Shown piece by piece: positions 10,995 to 23,732 of a stretch of 64,000 nt of DNA. This DNA comes from Archegozetes longisetosus (Eukaryota > Arthropoda > Arachnida > Sarcoptiformes > Trhypochthoniidae). How positions within the stretch are numbered: position 1 is the stretch's first letter; each line of letters opens with the position of its first letter. Location: positions 17,328,220 to 17,392,219 of the forward strand of contig JAEMBT020000001.1 of NCBI GenBank assembly GCA_018873245.2, written 5' to 3'. A program made the translations under genes and the position numbers. The notes beneath the pieces were generated by a model. It made no database searches and was not told the origin of the DNA. It saw nothing but the letters and a program-made list of their open reading frames with translations.

Positions 10995-13900
10995 TTATAT
11001 AGATCATAATAATTTCACCAAAAATTACTTCACCAGAACTACTTTTCAGTTAGCCTCAAATAATTTCAATTATATCACGAATTTATAAACAATTAGAAAC
11101 ATTTTAGAAAAATATTCAAACTATCTATTAATGAAAAATCAAAGTAAGAGAGCAGTGACACAAAAATTAGCAATTAGAGCGGGATTAGATAACTGGATCA
11201 TAGCATTTAGTCCCACCAACAGAGATGTTTCTGTGATGGCATGATCGCTACTCAAAATAGTGTCCAATTTTTCTACCTCTTTATATTCAACCATCACTTC
11301 TTAAATGAATGGGTAGTGAGTGCGCGCATTCACTACTTCAGTACTATTGCCAGATATAACTGTCTGTTTCTCTCTCTCTCTCTCCCCTCCCCTCCAAACA
11401 TACGCTAAAATCGTGGTTTTCTTCTCATCTAATCCTAAGTAATTCAATACTGAATTGAATATTATTGAAAAATAATAATATAGTCTCACTAACTATAAAC
11501 TAAAAACGAGCAAAACAGTAAAAACATTTATTATTAGCTAACGTGCTAAATAACGAGCATAACTATTTAGTAATTATTTTGGCTTGAGTTGTGAGCTCAG
11601 TTGGAAACTATTTTGGTATACGATTATGAGAAGTGAAGTTATAGTCTATCCGGTGATTTTGAACACATAAATTGTAATGAAATTAAAATAAGTGTATGGC
11701 TCAAACTGTTTTTACAATAGAGTTGGCTCATTAGTAGCAGTGTTACAATTATTATTAACATCCGTATTAACTTTTGTATAACAATTGTCGACCATTTGCT
11801 TAACAACTCTAATAAAAATTGTGATAATTTGATGAATCACTACTTTTAACCTAATCTAAAAATTTAAGATATAGTCACCCGTCTATTGAAATAATGTTTG
11901 ATTTATAGCTGTAATAAATGATAAAATACTACTACGACTCTAGCTATGATTGATTAACTGGAATAATCAACATAACTTGTGATTAATCCACTTAGAAATC
12001 ACAATTAATCTCATCTTAATTTCAAAGTTAACTATGCGGTCATTTATTGTAAAAATATTTTGGTCTTTCGTTTTTATGGTCAAACATTTTTATAACCACA
12101 ACAAACATGAAACACTTTTACGACGCTTTCCACTCAATTCTTTGAATTCTTTGTATTCTTTGTATTGTTGAGCATTTTTATGATTTCTAACTTCAATCGT
12201 GAAAAATACTTACGGGTGAAGAGAATGGTTTTGAAAGAGATATTTCTCCTACTCATAAATTAAACATTAGTTCATTGAATTCAAGTTCTTCTATGACTTT
12301 CTGAGGACAATCAGAAAAGAGTAACTAATTATAAATTTTCGTCAAAGTTATATTGATTTTTGACTAAAGCTTTCGACTTAATAAGTGAGCGGCTACACTA
12401 ATATTGAAGTTTTAGATATAATCTTACAGATATGAAACATAATTATTTTCCACTTATAAATTATTATTCAAAAATTTAAATGAGAAATACTTGTAATGTT
12501 TTACTTAGATCTTATCTTCATAAGTAATACAAAACACAAGAACTTTAATCTTTGGTAACAAATGTAAAGAATTGATTAGAGAAAATGAGTGCTTGTTATA
12601 AAATAATTATGGCTTCTTAGAAAAGCATCATTTAGACTAAACAATTTTTATAATAAATGTCAAAAGTTTTAATAAGGAATAAGAAGTCAATGAGAGATGA
12701 ATAGACGCAATACATTGGATGACTAAAATTCCTAAAACGTATTGTTAAAAATATTTTCCGTCTAAATTTGAGTACATAGCCGGGAACAGGTTGATGTACT
12801 ATCTATATTTGAAATTTGAGGTTAACCACTGATTATATGGTAGTGTTTGTTAGATATGAAATATAAAACTCTCTATGTTAACATCATTTCAATAATATAC
12901 TAGTTGAGCTTGGATTACAACCAATAAATAGCTGTTAGAGAAATATGAGATATTTTAAAATCAAAATCCATCAAATTCCAATATTTAGTAACTTTACGAT
13001 AAAATACGTTTATCTCATTTGATTGTTTTTCCTGTTCTGCCATTTCAACACATAATATATAAATGTATCCTAATTTTGCAAAACGTAATAAATACTGACT
13101 AAAATCCAGTTAATCCTCAATTGACTAAACTGTTAATCTTAGAGACAAAATGTACTGATGCGGAAGATAGGCTTTGTTGTTGGCAGCGATATACACAAGA
13201 ATTTGTTTTATCAGATAAGAGTATGGTTTAAATTAGGATCTTATAATCACAAACATCAACCAATTTTGCTCTAATAGCTTAAGCCTAGAAACTCTTCTCT
13301 ATTGATCTTAGATTTAGTATTTATATTATGTTTATGTTGCAGCTACTGCTTTAGACCTAATAAATATGCTATTTATTTCCGCTTCTTTTCGCTTGACCTA
13401 CAGCTTAGACTTTGATCAGTTAGGTGATAATACTTAATTTTATATTTAAACAATTATCTGTCGCTAACTCAATCAGAAATGAATTATTTTTATTTGTCTA
13501 GGTGTACAATGAATGGAATTATTTGATTGCGAGTTTTATTGTAACGCCAAACAATATCTCGATTGAAGCTAATTCTAAGTTATAGTGACAACAGTTCGTG
13601 TAGAAGCTCTCACAATATAAGCTTATTGTCTTAGCTGAACGACTACATTGACCTATATTTTATTGACTTGAATTTATTTTCTAAAAATCTTTTATAGACT
13701 CACGTTCAGCTATCAATCCTTTTGTTGGATTAACTGACAGGGGAGGTGAGAGACTATGTAATGAACGATTTTTTGGTACCAGTTTCATGCCATATGATGC
13801 TCGTATAAGTATATAAAAAAGACTGACCGCCATACACTTACAAGTTGTGATAATTAAAACAGTAGTTTCCTAAGGCTGATTGTTATTGATTTCTATGTGT

Positions 13901-16900
13901 CCTCGCGTGAGAATATAAGCTTTTATTCTGTGGAATCCCATATTGAATGACAGTAGTATCATTCATGAAGAAAAACTTTCAATCATATTGAGCAAAAATA
14001 GATAATCTAAAAATTTCGTGTTTAAAAATCTGTTTCTATTGTTCTAATTTTTCATATTTTTTCATACTTATTGTCTTTCAAAAAATATATCTTTAATGCT
14101 CGCTTACTTTTTTAAGTATTCAAATGAATACAATTGTTAAAAATATTAGAATTTCATTTAAATTGAAACATTAAGCACAATTAATTTCAACTTATATGAA
14201 TATCTAATAAGTTTTGATGTGCTTTCTCATTGTAAATAGTGAAAAATCAAATAAAAATATGTTAACAACTATGACATTCACTGATTGAAGATTGACTTTT
14301 TCAATGTCCATGACTTCTACATGTTCGGCGGTCAATCTTTTCTATATGCATTTTCGACCAAGATATCACATGTTATACATACCGTAAAAGTAATCTTCAA
14401 ATCGGTCATTACATAGTCCCTCACCTCCCTTGTGAGTTCGAAGTAAGTTCAACTAAACTAATTGTATGCATAGATATTGGAAATTTTCGACTGAGCTCAA
14501 CGTAATAACACGAGTCATTCATAAGCAATAAAGAGATGATTTGTGTGGAATGGTAGTTAAAGTCTAAAGAAATTATGAAATTGGAGTTGAAACGAGGAAA
14601 GATTATTTAGATTATTAGCGACTAAAGGGAGCGTTTAGTTTTAATGTTCAACATTAGGGAAAATCAGACAAGCGGAATAGTATTACAGCTGATATATTTA
14701 ATTGTCACTTTTAATATATTTCCCAATCAATAACTCTCTTCTCTACAAGAAAATCTCATATTTTCATAACCACTCAACTCAATCTCTCTATAGATTTTCT
14801 TACATCATAGCTAGTGCATGTTTTAAGATAACCTAATCTAACCTAACTTATCGATTTGAATGAATTTTTTAGTTCTGCTTACATTAATCTGAAAGTGAAT
14901 GGACTGCGCGGGAGAAAGTTTCACCTTACTATATGCAATACCTTATTATCCTAATTGGAATTCTTTTTATAGTATTATATTTTATTACCCTAATAAGTAT
15001 CTTCGGCTAACTGCAATTATCTTTACGAACATCTGGTAAGCGATACTAGATTGATTTGAATGTAAACCAAAGAATCAATTTTCAGCATCGAGAATGATTA
15101 AATCACCGATCTAGTTTTGACTGGTTTTGGACTACGCACGTGTCTAGTTCATCCTTACGTAACTGGAGGCTGAATTCAAGTCCTGTCAGGGGTTTAGGAA
15201 TATTTCCAGTTCAATCATAAGGTGGTTTTTTAAAACACTTAGTTTTGTTTTAATCCAAAGTAAAGAAAGTCTTTTAATTGTTTACTTATCCTAAAACTCA
15301 GTCTGTGGTAATTGAATGAACGGAAGAGTGATATCGTTAAGACCAGCATGATCTGTATTCTACCCATTAAAACATATATTGACAAAAACTGAATGGTAAA
15401 CTGGTATTCTTTTTTAATACTAGTGTCATTTCACCCCTCTGTTACTAGCACTTTGTCAGGAGTCTTTGTTTCTCTTTTATGTGCTTCAAAGTTATGTTTG
15501 TTAGTTTTTAATTACTTTATAGTTTTTGGTTTTTCGCTATTTCTCTCATTTTCAGTTATTGATGCAGTTATCAATTTAAACACTTGAACTTCTCTTTGAT
15601 TTAGTTTAAGCAGTCATTTCATAGCCTTCCATTTGAATTTGAGTATCAGTTTCAACAAACAAAATAGTAATACAGCGTCTCCCTTGTGGAAAAATAAGAG
15701 GCACACCGGTTTAGTTTGTATCAAATCATTGCAAGTAATAAGTTTAACATATTAATTATTTGAAGAATACATTATTGATTTAGTTTTGATTCAATTAAGA
15801 AGTGAGTGTGGTATGGAAAATGCATTTTTCAATCGATTCGAGTGAGTTCACACTCGCCCAATATTGAAATATTTCTTCATAACGAAGACAGGATAGAGTT
15901 TCCAGAGTGACACAAATTATATCCCGAGAAAGCCATAAGCAGTTTTGATAAAAGCATGTACGCCTAAATTATGAATTTGCCATTATGTGAGCTATATTTA
16001 TGAATATTGAAATCATAACTCATAATTTTATACAAACTTATGGAGCTTTAGCTAGATGTTTATAGCTTTGATCAATAGCGCTTACTTAATACAAATAACT
16101 CAATCTTTATTTCGAAACTTTAATTGCTTTTGAACTTCTTTTATTCGTCGATTCTGTTATATTACTAGTGCAAAAATAACGAAATATTCAATAAGATATT
16201 CGTCTGAATATTCTGATAGAATAACAGAAGTAATTGCAATTAATTCTAAAATTTCATTGATTCATTTTAATATAAAACAATTCTAAACAATCAGTTTATT
16301 ATAAGATATCATTAATTATTACAATCAATTATTAGATTGTATATGATCTATACTATGTTGAATTAGATGTCTCTTCATATCAAAATAGCACTTCATGCAT
16401 TCTTCGCCCGTTCTCTAATAGAAGAATAAAAATACATCTTACTCTAATTCACATTAAATACTTATAAGTTTACTAAATTTATTTCATTCCTCTGCTTATG
16501 ACAAGTCATAAATTTGGTAGATCTTAATCTATTTGATGCCTTATTATTGTTTTAGATAAAGAAGGATTGCAATAAAAAAATATTTATTTCAACTGCTAGT
16601 CAAGTGTCCGACTTTTACTGATAGACACTTAAAACAATAGATCACCTACAGCTCAGATGCAAAAGTTAGACTATTTTACAGTTGATTGGTTTTTCTTCTT
16701 TATATTTATTTTATGTTGAAATTACAATATAAGAACCTTTGGTTGAGTGCCTCTCAAATGATTTCTTTCTAGCTTCTATAGGCACTCAACTGTATTGTTT
16801 TCTGGACTGAGGCATTATTAAGAATTACAAATATTTTATAAATAGTAGTCCCAGCTTATGCATAGCCGAAAGTGAAAGGCTATTCCGGAGGTTTATGTAG

Positions 16901-17120
16901 TGCTTTTAGAGAGCTTTTAGTAGAGCTTTTGGGGCTCGTGTATACGCTTACATGCACTACATAAGCCCCTAAAAGCGCCCTGCACGCTGTTAACGTAATA
17001 AGTAAAACTCCCTAAAAGCCTTTCACCCCTTAATAACGCCTTGCGCCCTAAACTAAATCTTTTGGAAATTATATTATCATTCATCTGGTCAAAAGTGGAA
17101 CTAAAATATTATAGAAATAT
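10995..17120. other. Non-coding AT-rich intergenic DNA
   Basis: No gene is supported. The short open frames here (for example 15393-15587) have no domain and no splice context. Contents are a short (TC)n tract near 11370, a small TTAGG-like tract at 14829-14849, and the 695-bp inverted-repeat element described separately. Confidence 0.6.
13738..14432. mobile_element. Unclassified terminal-inverted-repeat element, 695 bp
   Basis: The left end at 13738 reads CAGGGGAGGTGAGAGACTAT. The right end is its inverted complement with few changes, and the match continues through ATGTAATGAMCGATTT, giving an inverted repeat of at least 35 bp. A TGA triplet abuts both ends (13735-13737 and 14433-14435) and could be a 3-bp target duplication. 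No open frame of note lies inside. A 3-bp duplication with CA..TG ends would suit a CMC or Harbinger-like relative, but this is tentative. Confidence 0.65.
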
Positions 17121-18270
17121 CTAATTAATTACCAATAAAAACTCTTTAGTAAATCCAAGCCCTGTTTCATCTCCAGATTTGATGCAAAACAAAACCATAT
17201 ATAGAATTTGTAGAACATAAGCTATTTTGGTCTCCATAAGTAGCTTTTCTAAAGTATTTTCTTCATTTTCTTCATATTGTTTTCCAAATATTTTGATGGA
17301 TTCCTCGCGATATTCTTTGAGGAAATTGTTTACAATATGCGTATCAGGAAATTGTGGGAATAAAAGAGAATTGCGATTAAATTCAGTGAAAAAAATGCCA
17401 AAATCCATAGCCCGGAACGTATAGCAAGAGTATTCAAAATCAATAAAACTTAACTTATAGTCAGTTTGTTGTTCTTCTATTAGAATATTCATTTGCCGGA
17501 AGTCGTTATGAGTGAAAACAATCAGTGAACGGGAGTGATCAATATATTTTTGAATCAACTGAATTTCATTAATCAAATCGGTTTGCAAAATAGTTACACA
17601 GTTATACTTTTTTAACAATTGCTCTAATGGGAATCTTGTGGACCCTTCTTCTAAATACTTTAGCATCAAATCAAATATGAAGTTCGGATTCTTTTCTATA
17701 GGTACTTTAAGAGAATGAATATGAGCTAACTTTCGAGCAATTTTTCCTAAAAGTAACTGATTTTGATTATCTCTTCCCAACAGATCTAATGTCCTTCCCT
17801 ATGAAAAGCGGAAACAGTTAATAGTGAAGACTTAATAATAAGATAAACAAATGTTTTATTACTTTAATAAATTGCATAATTATTCCGTCAGTGAATATGC
17901 CATAGACTTTAGGGCCTAAGCCTTCTATAGCAGTTAATAGTGAAATGATGTTGTCGTTAAAACGCTCCTTCTCACTTGAATTATTATCACTTGAGATCAC
18001 TGTATGTTTCCTTTCATAAAACTTTATTAATACTTCGTTTGGTTTGTTATCAGTTGTCCTCATATGATCTGGAAGTCCGCAATAATAAATTTGATTCGTT
18101 AGTCCACCTCTGATTGGCTTAAATTGCATGTCTTCTAAACAAATTTTATTCCAATGACCAGATAAATAATCTTTGCATAATTGTAAACATTTTAGTTTGA
18201 TATTTTGAGGAATCGCTACACGACCAATTTCTCGTAGTTTAGTCAAATCAATGCTATCTTTTGCATCCAT
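17121..18270 (-). CDS. Choline/ethanolamine kinase family, gene 1
   Basis: Two exons: 18270-17863 (136 codons) and 17798-17121 (225 codons plus stop), joined by a 64-nt phase-0 intron (17799-17862). This gives about 361 residues. The exon 1 end and exon 2 start join to QFIKGRTL, which resembles the F-I-x-x-R-x-L stretch of canonical choline kinases. Visible motifs: RGGLTN glycine-rich loop, the Brenner phosphotransferase motif HNDFRQMN and the IDFEYSCY kinase motif. The enzyme family transfers ATP phosphate to choline or ethanolamine in the cytosol (Kennedy pathway). This is the most diverged member of the cluster. It lacks the third exon of the other copies: reading past the usual donor position meets a stop within four codons, and the only nearby AG would make a 32-nt intron. 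The shortened C-terminus may be real or an exon may be missed. Confidence 0.82.
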
Positions 18271-19808
18271 TGTATAGTTTAGGCTAATTCTATCAAACTT
18301 AAACAGATTTGAACAAACTATAAGATGATTTTGAACTGAAACTCAACTTTTGGCAAAGTTATATATTTTAATAAAAGATATTAAAATTAAATTGAATGGT
18401 TGGTATACTAGTTTTAGCAGATGTTGATTTTAAACAGACATATGAATGAAAGAACATCTGGTGCTGAGTTACATACTCCTATTGAATACTATCTCTCATA
18501 CACGAATAATGATAATTTCATTGGTTTTCTACATATTAGATTAGATAAAAATTTCTCTTAGCAATCAGATATTTATTCAACAGATACAAATCTTGAATAG
18601 TCTATAAATGATATCTTCAATACTTATAGTTTATGTCTATGAGCAGCGATTAGTTTATCAAAATCAACATATTGGTTAGTGTCTGAGTCGTAATATTACC
18701 TAAAGGAAGATATTAAATCAGCTTGAATTACAAATAACTATTAAAGTTCTTCTCCAAAATCTATCTAAACATGATTTTGTCTAAAAATAATCCTCAATAA
18801 AATCCTTGATATTCTAAACAAAAGTTTTAAAACATAATATTGATTGATATGAGATACGATTTGAGACAACAACAATTTGACGAAGAAGTCCAAGATTGAG
18901 ATGAAATGGTTTAAAATAGTAACAATGCCGGATTTGAAGCCAGTTCCTCAAAGCCATTGGTCAATAACTTTATTTTGAACGAGTAACTTCTTATTAGTTT
19001 TGTACGAAGCAATACTAGTTTCAGCCAATCTCTACAAAAACATAACAAAAATAACAGCCAATAATTCCGGATTCTCACAATCTCGTGTCTGCTTCATATT
19101 TCAGTCTGAGAAATCCTATTATATTTGAATATTGAGTTGAATTTTCTTATTAAAAATAGCTTAAAATTTTCCATCAGAGTATTGAACCAGACATAATAAG
19201 AGGTAAGCTTTCTAGAAGTTCAGATAACCAAAGGGCTTATCAAATATTTCAATTTTATTCAAATATCTAGTCATAGATCAACTTGCTGTTCAAATTTCTT
19301 TCAAATCTTCATCACCTTTTATATTAATACTACTAATCACAACTTATTAGCATTTTTTAAAACTTATTTCATTCGGCATACAACCAGAAATAGGAATCAA
19401 ATTAAGACAATATTTAGTTGGGGTAATAAAAGGCATTTTAAAATGTTTACTGCAAGAAAAGTTTGGTTTCAAATTTGATACTTATATTGTTTTGTTCCGA
19501 TAGTTCATGAAATTTGAAGAACAAACTCAGATCAAATTTTTGAATGTTTGTTGACGAGATAATGGGCTCAAATATCATAAGTTTAATGGGCAATAAGTTT
19601 GGTCTTTTTGAGGAAAGAATAAGACATAAGTGTTTTTGTTATCTGAATTAGTGTAAAAGTACTTCTTATGACTGGTTCATATGCAATAAAAGAGTATAAA
19701 AGCAAAGTTTTCTGTTTCTATGCCTTATTTATAACAATATATCATAACTAATATGATGCCTAATATGAAGCTAAAGAGATTGTGCAACGGATTTCATTTG
19801 ATCCATAG
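18271..19808. other. Intergenic, no gene seen
   Basis: AT-rich DNA between two minus-strand kinase genes. I see no conserved motif, inverted repeat or credible open frame. It could contain an undetected third exon of the 19.8-21.0 kb kinase, near 19650-19808. Confidence 0.5.
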
Positions 19809-20998
19809 CTATATGAATAATACCATAAAAAATTGCTTATTAAAGCCAACTTCCTTTTCTTCATTAGTCTTTAAACAAAACAATACCAGCAATAAATTTG
19901 ATGCCAACAAAAATATTTTGGTCTCTTTGACTAAGTTTTTCAGTGTATATCTATAGTCGAGTGCACAGTCATATCCATGTATTTTAATCGATTCGCTTCT
20001 GTATTCTTTCATAAAACTTATTATTACGTTATCATCAATAATTCCTATCATTAAATTTTGTTAATTTTTCTCATATTTTGATCATATCTATAAATACTCC
20101 AAACCTGTCGGCTTTAGACCAGTTCGACCCCAGTCTGAAAATAACGACCCGAAATCATAACCTCGAAAGCCATAACTTGAATATTCAAAATCACAGAATA
20201 AAATTTTTTGATCGTCGGTTTGAGAATGTTTGATAAGAATATTAGAGCCTCGAAAGTCATTATGACAAAAAACAATGGGAGACTTAGTTGTTAGTATCGC
20301 TTTCTTAATCCATTCGATTTCTTTCAACAAATTGGTTGACATCAGTTCCATAAGATTGTAACTGTTTATCATCGATTCTATGGGAAATTTTTCAAACGAT
20401 TCGCGATAGAAATGATCCATATTATCAAACATCCAATAATTATTTTTCTTGAGCGGAACCTTCAATGAGTGAAGTTGTGCTAATTTTCGAGCCACTTCAC
20501 TGACTAAACTCATGTCACTCTGGTGTTCGAGACCAAATTGTTGACACTAAAGTTGATAATTTATAAAATAATTTATTGAAAATCTATTCAAAATATAATA
20601 ACCTCAACGTATTCAATTATTTCTCCTTCACTGAAAAGACCATATAATTTAGGGCCCAATTTATTTTGGGACATAATTAAAGAGACAATTGAATCAGTAT
20701 GACGTTCATTATTTTGACCCAAATTATTGAAATGCTTTTTGCCGTACAATCTTATAGCCACTTGATGAGGTTGATTATCATCAGACTTCAAATCATCGCT
20801 AAGTGAGCAGTGATATAACTGATTAGTTAGTCCACCACTTATTCTGTTGACAATCAACTGATCGGAAGAAATATCACTCCAAACACCGCCGATGTATTGT
20901 TTGCATAATTGATGGCACTGTTGTTTAATGTCTTGTGGAGTTTGACCACGAATCAAATCCTTACGTTTCTCATAATCAAAGTTCTCTATTTCATCCAT
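19809..20998 (-). CDS. Choline/ethanolamine kinase family, gene 2
   Basis: Exons 20998-20603, 20546-20105 and 20044-19809, about 357 residues. The start at 20998 aligns with the N-termini of the paralogs; an upstream in-frame ATG at 21013 would add five residues. Motifs: SGGLTN loop, HNDFRGSN catalytic motif and CDFEYSSYGFRGYDFG. A 60-nt intron (20045-20104, CAG|GTTTGG..GATAG|GA, phase 1) is needed in the middle of what is one exon in all other copies, because the frame otherwise stops just after the GRT motif. Splicing there rejoins the sequence at IIDDNVI, matching the paralogs. As in the neighbouring gene at 17.1 kb, no third exon is recognisable; the frame ends three codons past the usual donor. 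This and gene 1 form the more diverged end of the cluster. Confidence 0.78.
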
Positions 20999-21013
20999 TA
21001 TTGAGAATTTCAA

Positions 21014-22019
21014 TTAAGGTCAAGTCAAAATTTCAGCTCAGAATTCCAACTCGCCTCGCAATTTCAGCTTAGAATAACTGAAATCGGATATTAAGATTCT
21101 TTGAGATTAAGACTCAATTTTATAAAATAATCAACTCATATTAAGCAAAATTTTTGGTTAAAATATTTAGCAATTTATGAATAGTTATCTGGATTGGAAA
21201 AACAAGAATTTTTATTATTATGCTCGACCATATATTAAGATAAATGTAAGATAACGTATAAATGTGTTACATATATATGTTACTAGTATTAAAAATATCT
21301 ATTTTTACTGTTCCTGTCAAGTTAGGAAAATAAATTATCAGTCAATTAGTGTTTATAAGAGTTTTAAGAGTTGATAAAAAATTAGAATCAGTGATGCTTT
21401 TGGTACTAAAAGTACTTTTAATGAACAACCATAGCTATGTTATGACAAAATATCAATTCAATTGTTGTTATCCTATCTGTTAGGGTGTTTTATCCAAATA
21501 AAAGAACTAATAAAATATGAACTTATTTAATATAGCAAAAACTATTAAAAGTCTGAAATTTGGACTCAACACACGTTTCTTATCACTCTAAGAGCATTAA
21601 AACATACGGTATATAACAATTAAAAAAGAAATATAAGTCAATTGGAACCTCTCCATCTTAAACACGCAGTTAAGTCCTTTTTAAAAAAAGATTAAAAATA
21701 GACCCTAGTTTCTTATGAATTTATTTATGTCTTTATAAAAAGGCTTTAACTGCGTGTTCAAGATAAAGAAGTTTAGCGTATTTGTCTTTTATTATCTTGC
21801 AATTCGAAACAAATTGATAAATGGTGTCAAAATGAATTAATTCAATTGTTATCTTAATGCTAAACATGGAAACAGAAACACGAGTTAGTTTTCGGTTAAC
21901 GCTCAGATCATATTTTAAAATTATAGCTGTCAACTAAATAATACTTTTATGAAAACTAAATAAAACTATTCCAAAATATCAATAAGATTTTGAGTTATCA
22001 TTCAAAAGTTTCGATTATA
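21014..22019. other. Intergenic between divergent kinase genes
   Basis: AT-rich spacer between a minus-strand and a plus-strand kinase. A weak short inverted match (TTAAAAAAAG near 21679 and TTTATAAAAAGG near 21732 flanking the words CGCAGTTAA and TTAACTGCGTG) suggests an old MITE. Nothing else is supported. Confidence 0.4.
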
Positions 22020-22175
22020 TGTCATCAATAGTATATTTGATCAGATGGCATCATTCAAAACAAAATACTCAATTCAATCTAATCTAAAGCTCTCTTATCA
22101 GTCAACTGACAATGAACATTAAACAATCGCAGGAACCATTTCTTTAAAACTTGTGGATTGAATATATGTTTAAAG

Positions 22176-22183
22176 TATAAAAA
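22176..22183 (+). promoter_or_regulatory. Candidate TATA box of the kinase 3/5 subfamily
   Basis: TATAAAAA lies 31-38 bases upstream of the start codon at 22214 and is preserved in the inverted copy (31461-31468). The surrounding 5' flank is also shared, more loosely, with the gene at 44.9-46.2 kb. If it is a TATA box, the 5' UTR would be only a few bases long, so the assignment is uncertain. Confidence 0.35.
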
Positions 22184-22213
22184 TAAAAGCTATTCGTTTT
22201 CAAAAATATAATT

Positions 22214-23495
22214 ATGGCTGAAAATCTTGATGATTTAGATTTAAGTAAAATAGAGATACTTCGTGGTAAAACACCTGAAGATATTAAACAAAAGTGTTTT
22301 CATCTGTGTAGAGATTATTTGGCAGGAGTTTGGCTTAAAGTAAACATCGACGAGATTCAAGTCAAACGACTGAGCGGTGGATTTACTAATCAGTTATACT
22401 ATTGTGCAATTTCTAAACCACTTCAATCTATTAATGATGAACCACAAGAAGTCGCCATAAGATTATATGGACAAAAACATTTCAATAATTTCGATTGTGA
22501 TCAAAATGAAAGACTCACTGATGTTATTATTGCACTTTTGGTATCCGAAAATAAATTGGGACCAAAAATATATGGTATTTTTGAAGGTGGACAAATACAA
22601 CACTATTATAAGGTATTATTGAGCTCATTAGTTGTGAATTTTCGATTAATTCATTTTTAACGTCTTAAAAAACTTCTTAAAGCATAAACAATTTCGTGTT
22701 GATGAACAAAATGATCCAAAACTAGTAGAAGAACTGGCCACAAAGTTAGCACATATCCATGCATTGAATGTTCCAATAAAAAAGACCGGAAACTGGATTT
22801 TCGAAACATTTGATAACTTTTACAAATTAGCCAACGAGAGATTTGATTTAAAAGAAATATTCTAGAAATATGAATGTGAAACTTTTAAGAAATATGATTT
22901 GAAACAAGAGATCGATTGGCTTAAAGAACGTGTATTAGAAACTAATTCTCCGATTCATTTCTGTCACAATGACTTTCGCGGTAACAATATTATGGTAACT
23001 GAAAACGAAAACACTCAAAGCAAAGGAAAGATAGTTCTATGTGATTTCGAATATTCCAGTTATAGTTATCGTGGCGTTGAATTTGGGACTATTTTTGCTG
23101 AATGGGGAAAAACTTGGGCTGATTTCTTGAAGCTACATAACTTTCCAGACGACTCATTAATAAAACCATTTATTGCTACATATATTGAGGAATCGGTCAA
23201 AATTCATGGAAAAAAATTTTCTGATTACAAATTGAATTCAATCGAACAAATCTTGAGAGAGGTTAAAGTATTTGTATTGGTTTCTAATATGTTTATGACG
23301 ACCATTATTTTGAAATCTGATGAACCTATAGATGACCAACCTTTCGACAAGGGTCAGTCAATGGTTTGTATCTATACTTTATCTGTTGTATTATTCTGAA
23401 CTTATTGTTAATTATCTTTTTAGCGATTTTGTGAAATGTGTTACAAAAATTATCATCAATTGAAGCAAAAGTTCATCGACGAAAAAGTATTTTAA
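22214..23495 (+). pseudogene. Choline/ethanolamine kinase copy with one nonsense codon
   Basis: Exons 22214-22612, 22683-23363 and 23424-23495, with 70-nt and 60-nt GT..AG introns. All three exons keep the family reading frame, and the third ends FIDEKVF-stop. The only lesion I see is TAG at 22863-22865, where the inverted copy has GAG (Glu); it truncates the protein before the catalytic HNDFRGNN and CDFEYSSY motifs, which remain perfectly conserved downstream. The death of this copy is therefore recent, or the stop is a polymorphism or sequencing error. The nearest relative is the copy at 30159-31430. Confidence 0.85.
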
Positions 23496-23720
23496 ATTAT
23501 GTAGTTATACAAACTTATATTAAGTACATAATTCAATATTAACTAGAGAATTTTAAACATGAATTTATTGCACTTCTTAATTTTTAATTCAAATCTTATA
23601 ACATTTTTACAAATGTATACAAAATTTAGTGATTTTCTGTTGTGCAAAATCGAAGAATTCTGATAAATTATAATTAAAGATATGAAATAAATTGTTTGCA
23701 AAGAGAAAAGTTTAATACTA

Positions 23721-23732
23721 ACTTGTAAGTAT
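23721..23732. repeat. Target-site duplication of the retrotransposon (3' side)
   Basis: ACTTGTAAGTAT, repeated exactly at 27239-27250 on the other side of the element. The corresponding place in the inverted kinase arm (near 29935) has no insertion. Confidence 0.93.

Larger units (their letters stand above)
22020..23732 (+). repeat. Left arm of a large inverted repeat (kinase gene 3 arm)
   Basis: This arm contains the whole plus-strand kinase copy plus about 190 bp of 5' flank and about 230 bp of 3' flank. It matches, in inverted orientation, the segment at about 29930-31620 at very high identity. The match resumes for a few tens of bases after the retrotransposon (27251 to about 27290), showing that the retrotransposon interrupts this arm. 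Confidence 0.88.

Noticed and set aside
16880..17010. GC-richer island with short inverted words (GTAGTG / CACTAC, GGGGCT / AGCCCC)
   Set aside because: The inverted words are too short and not collinear enough for an element; possibly an old repeat.
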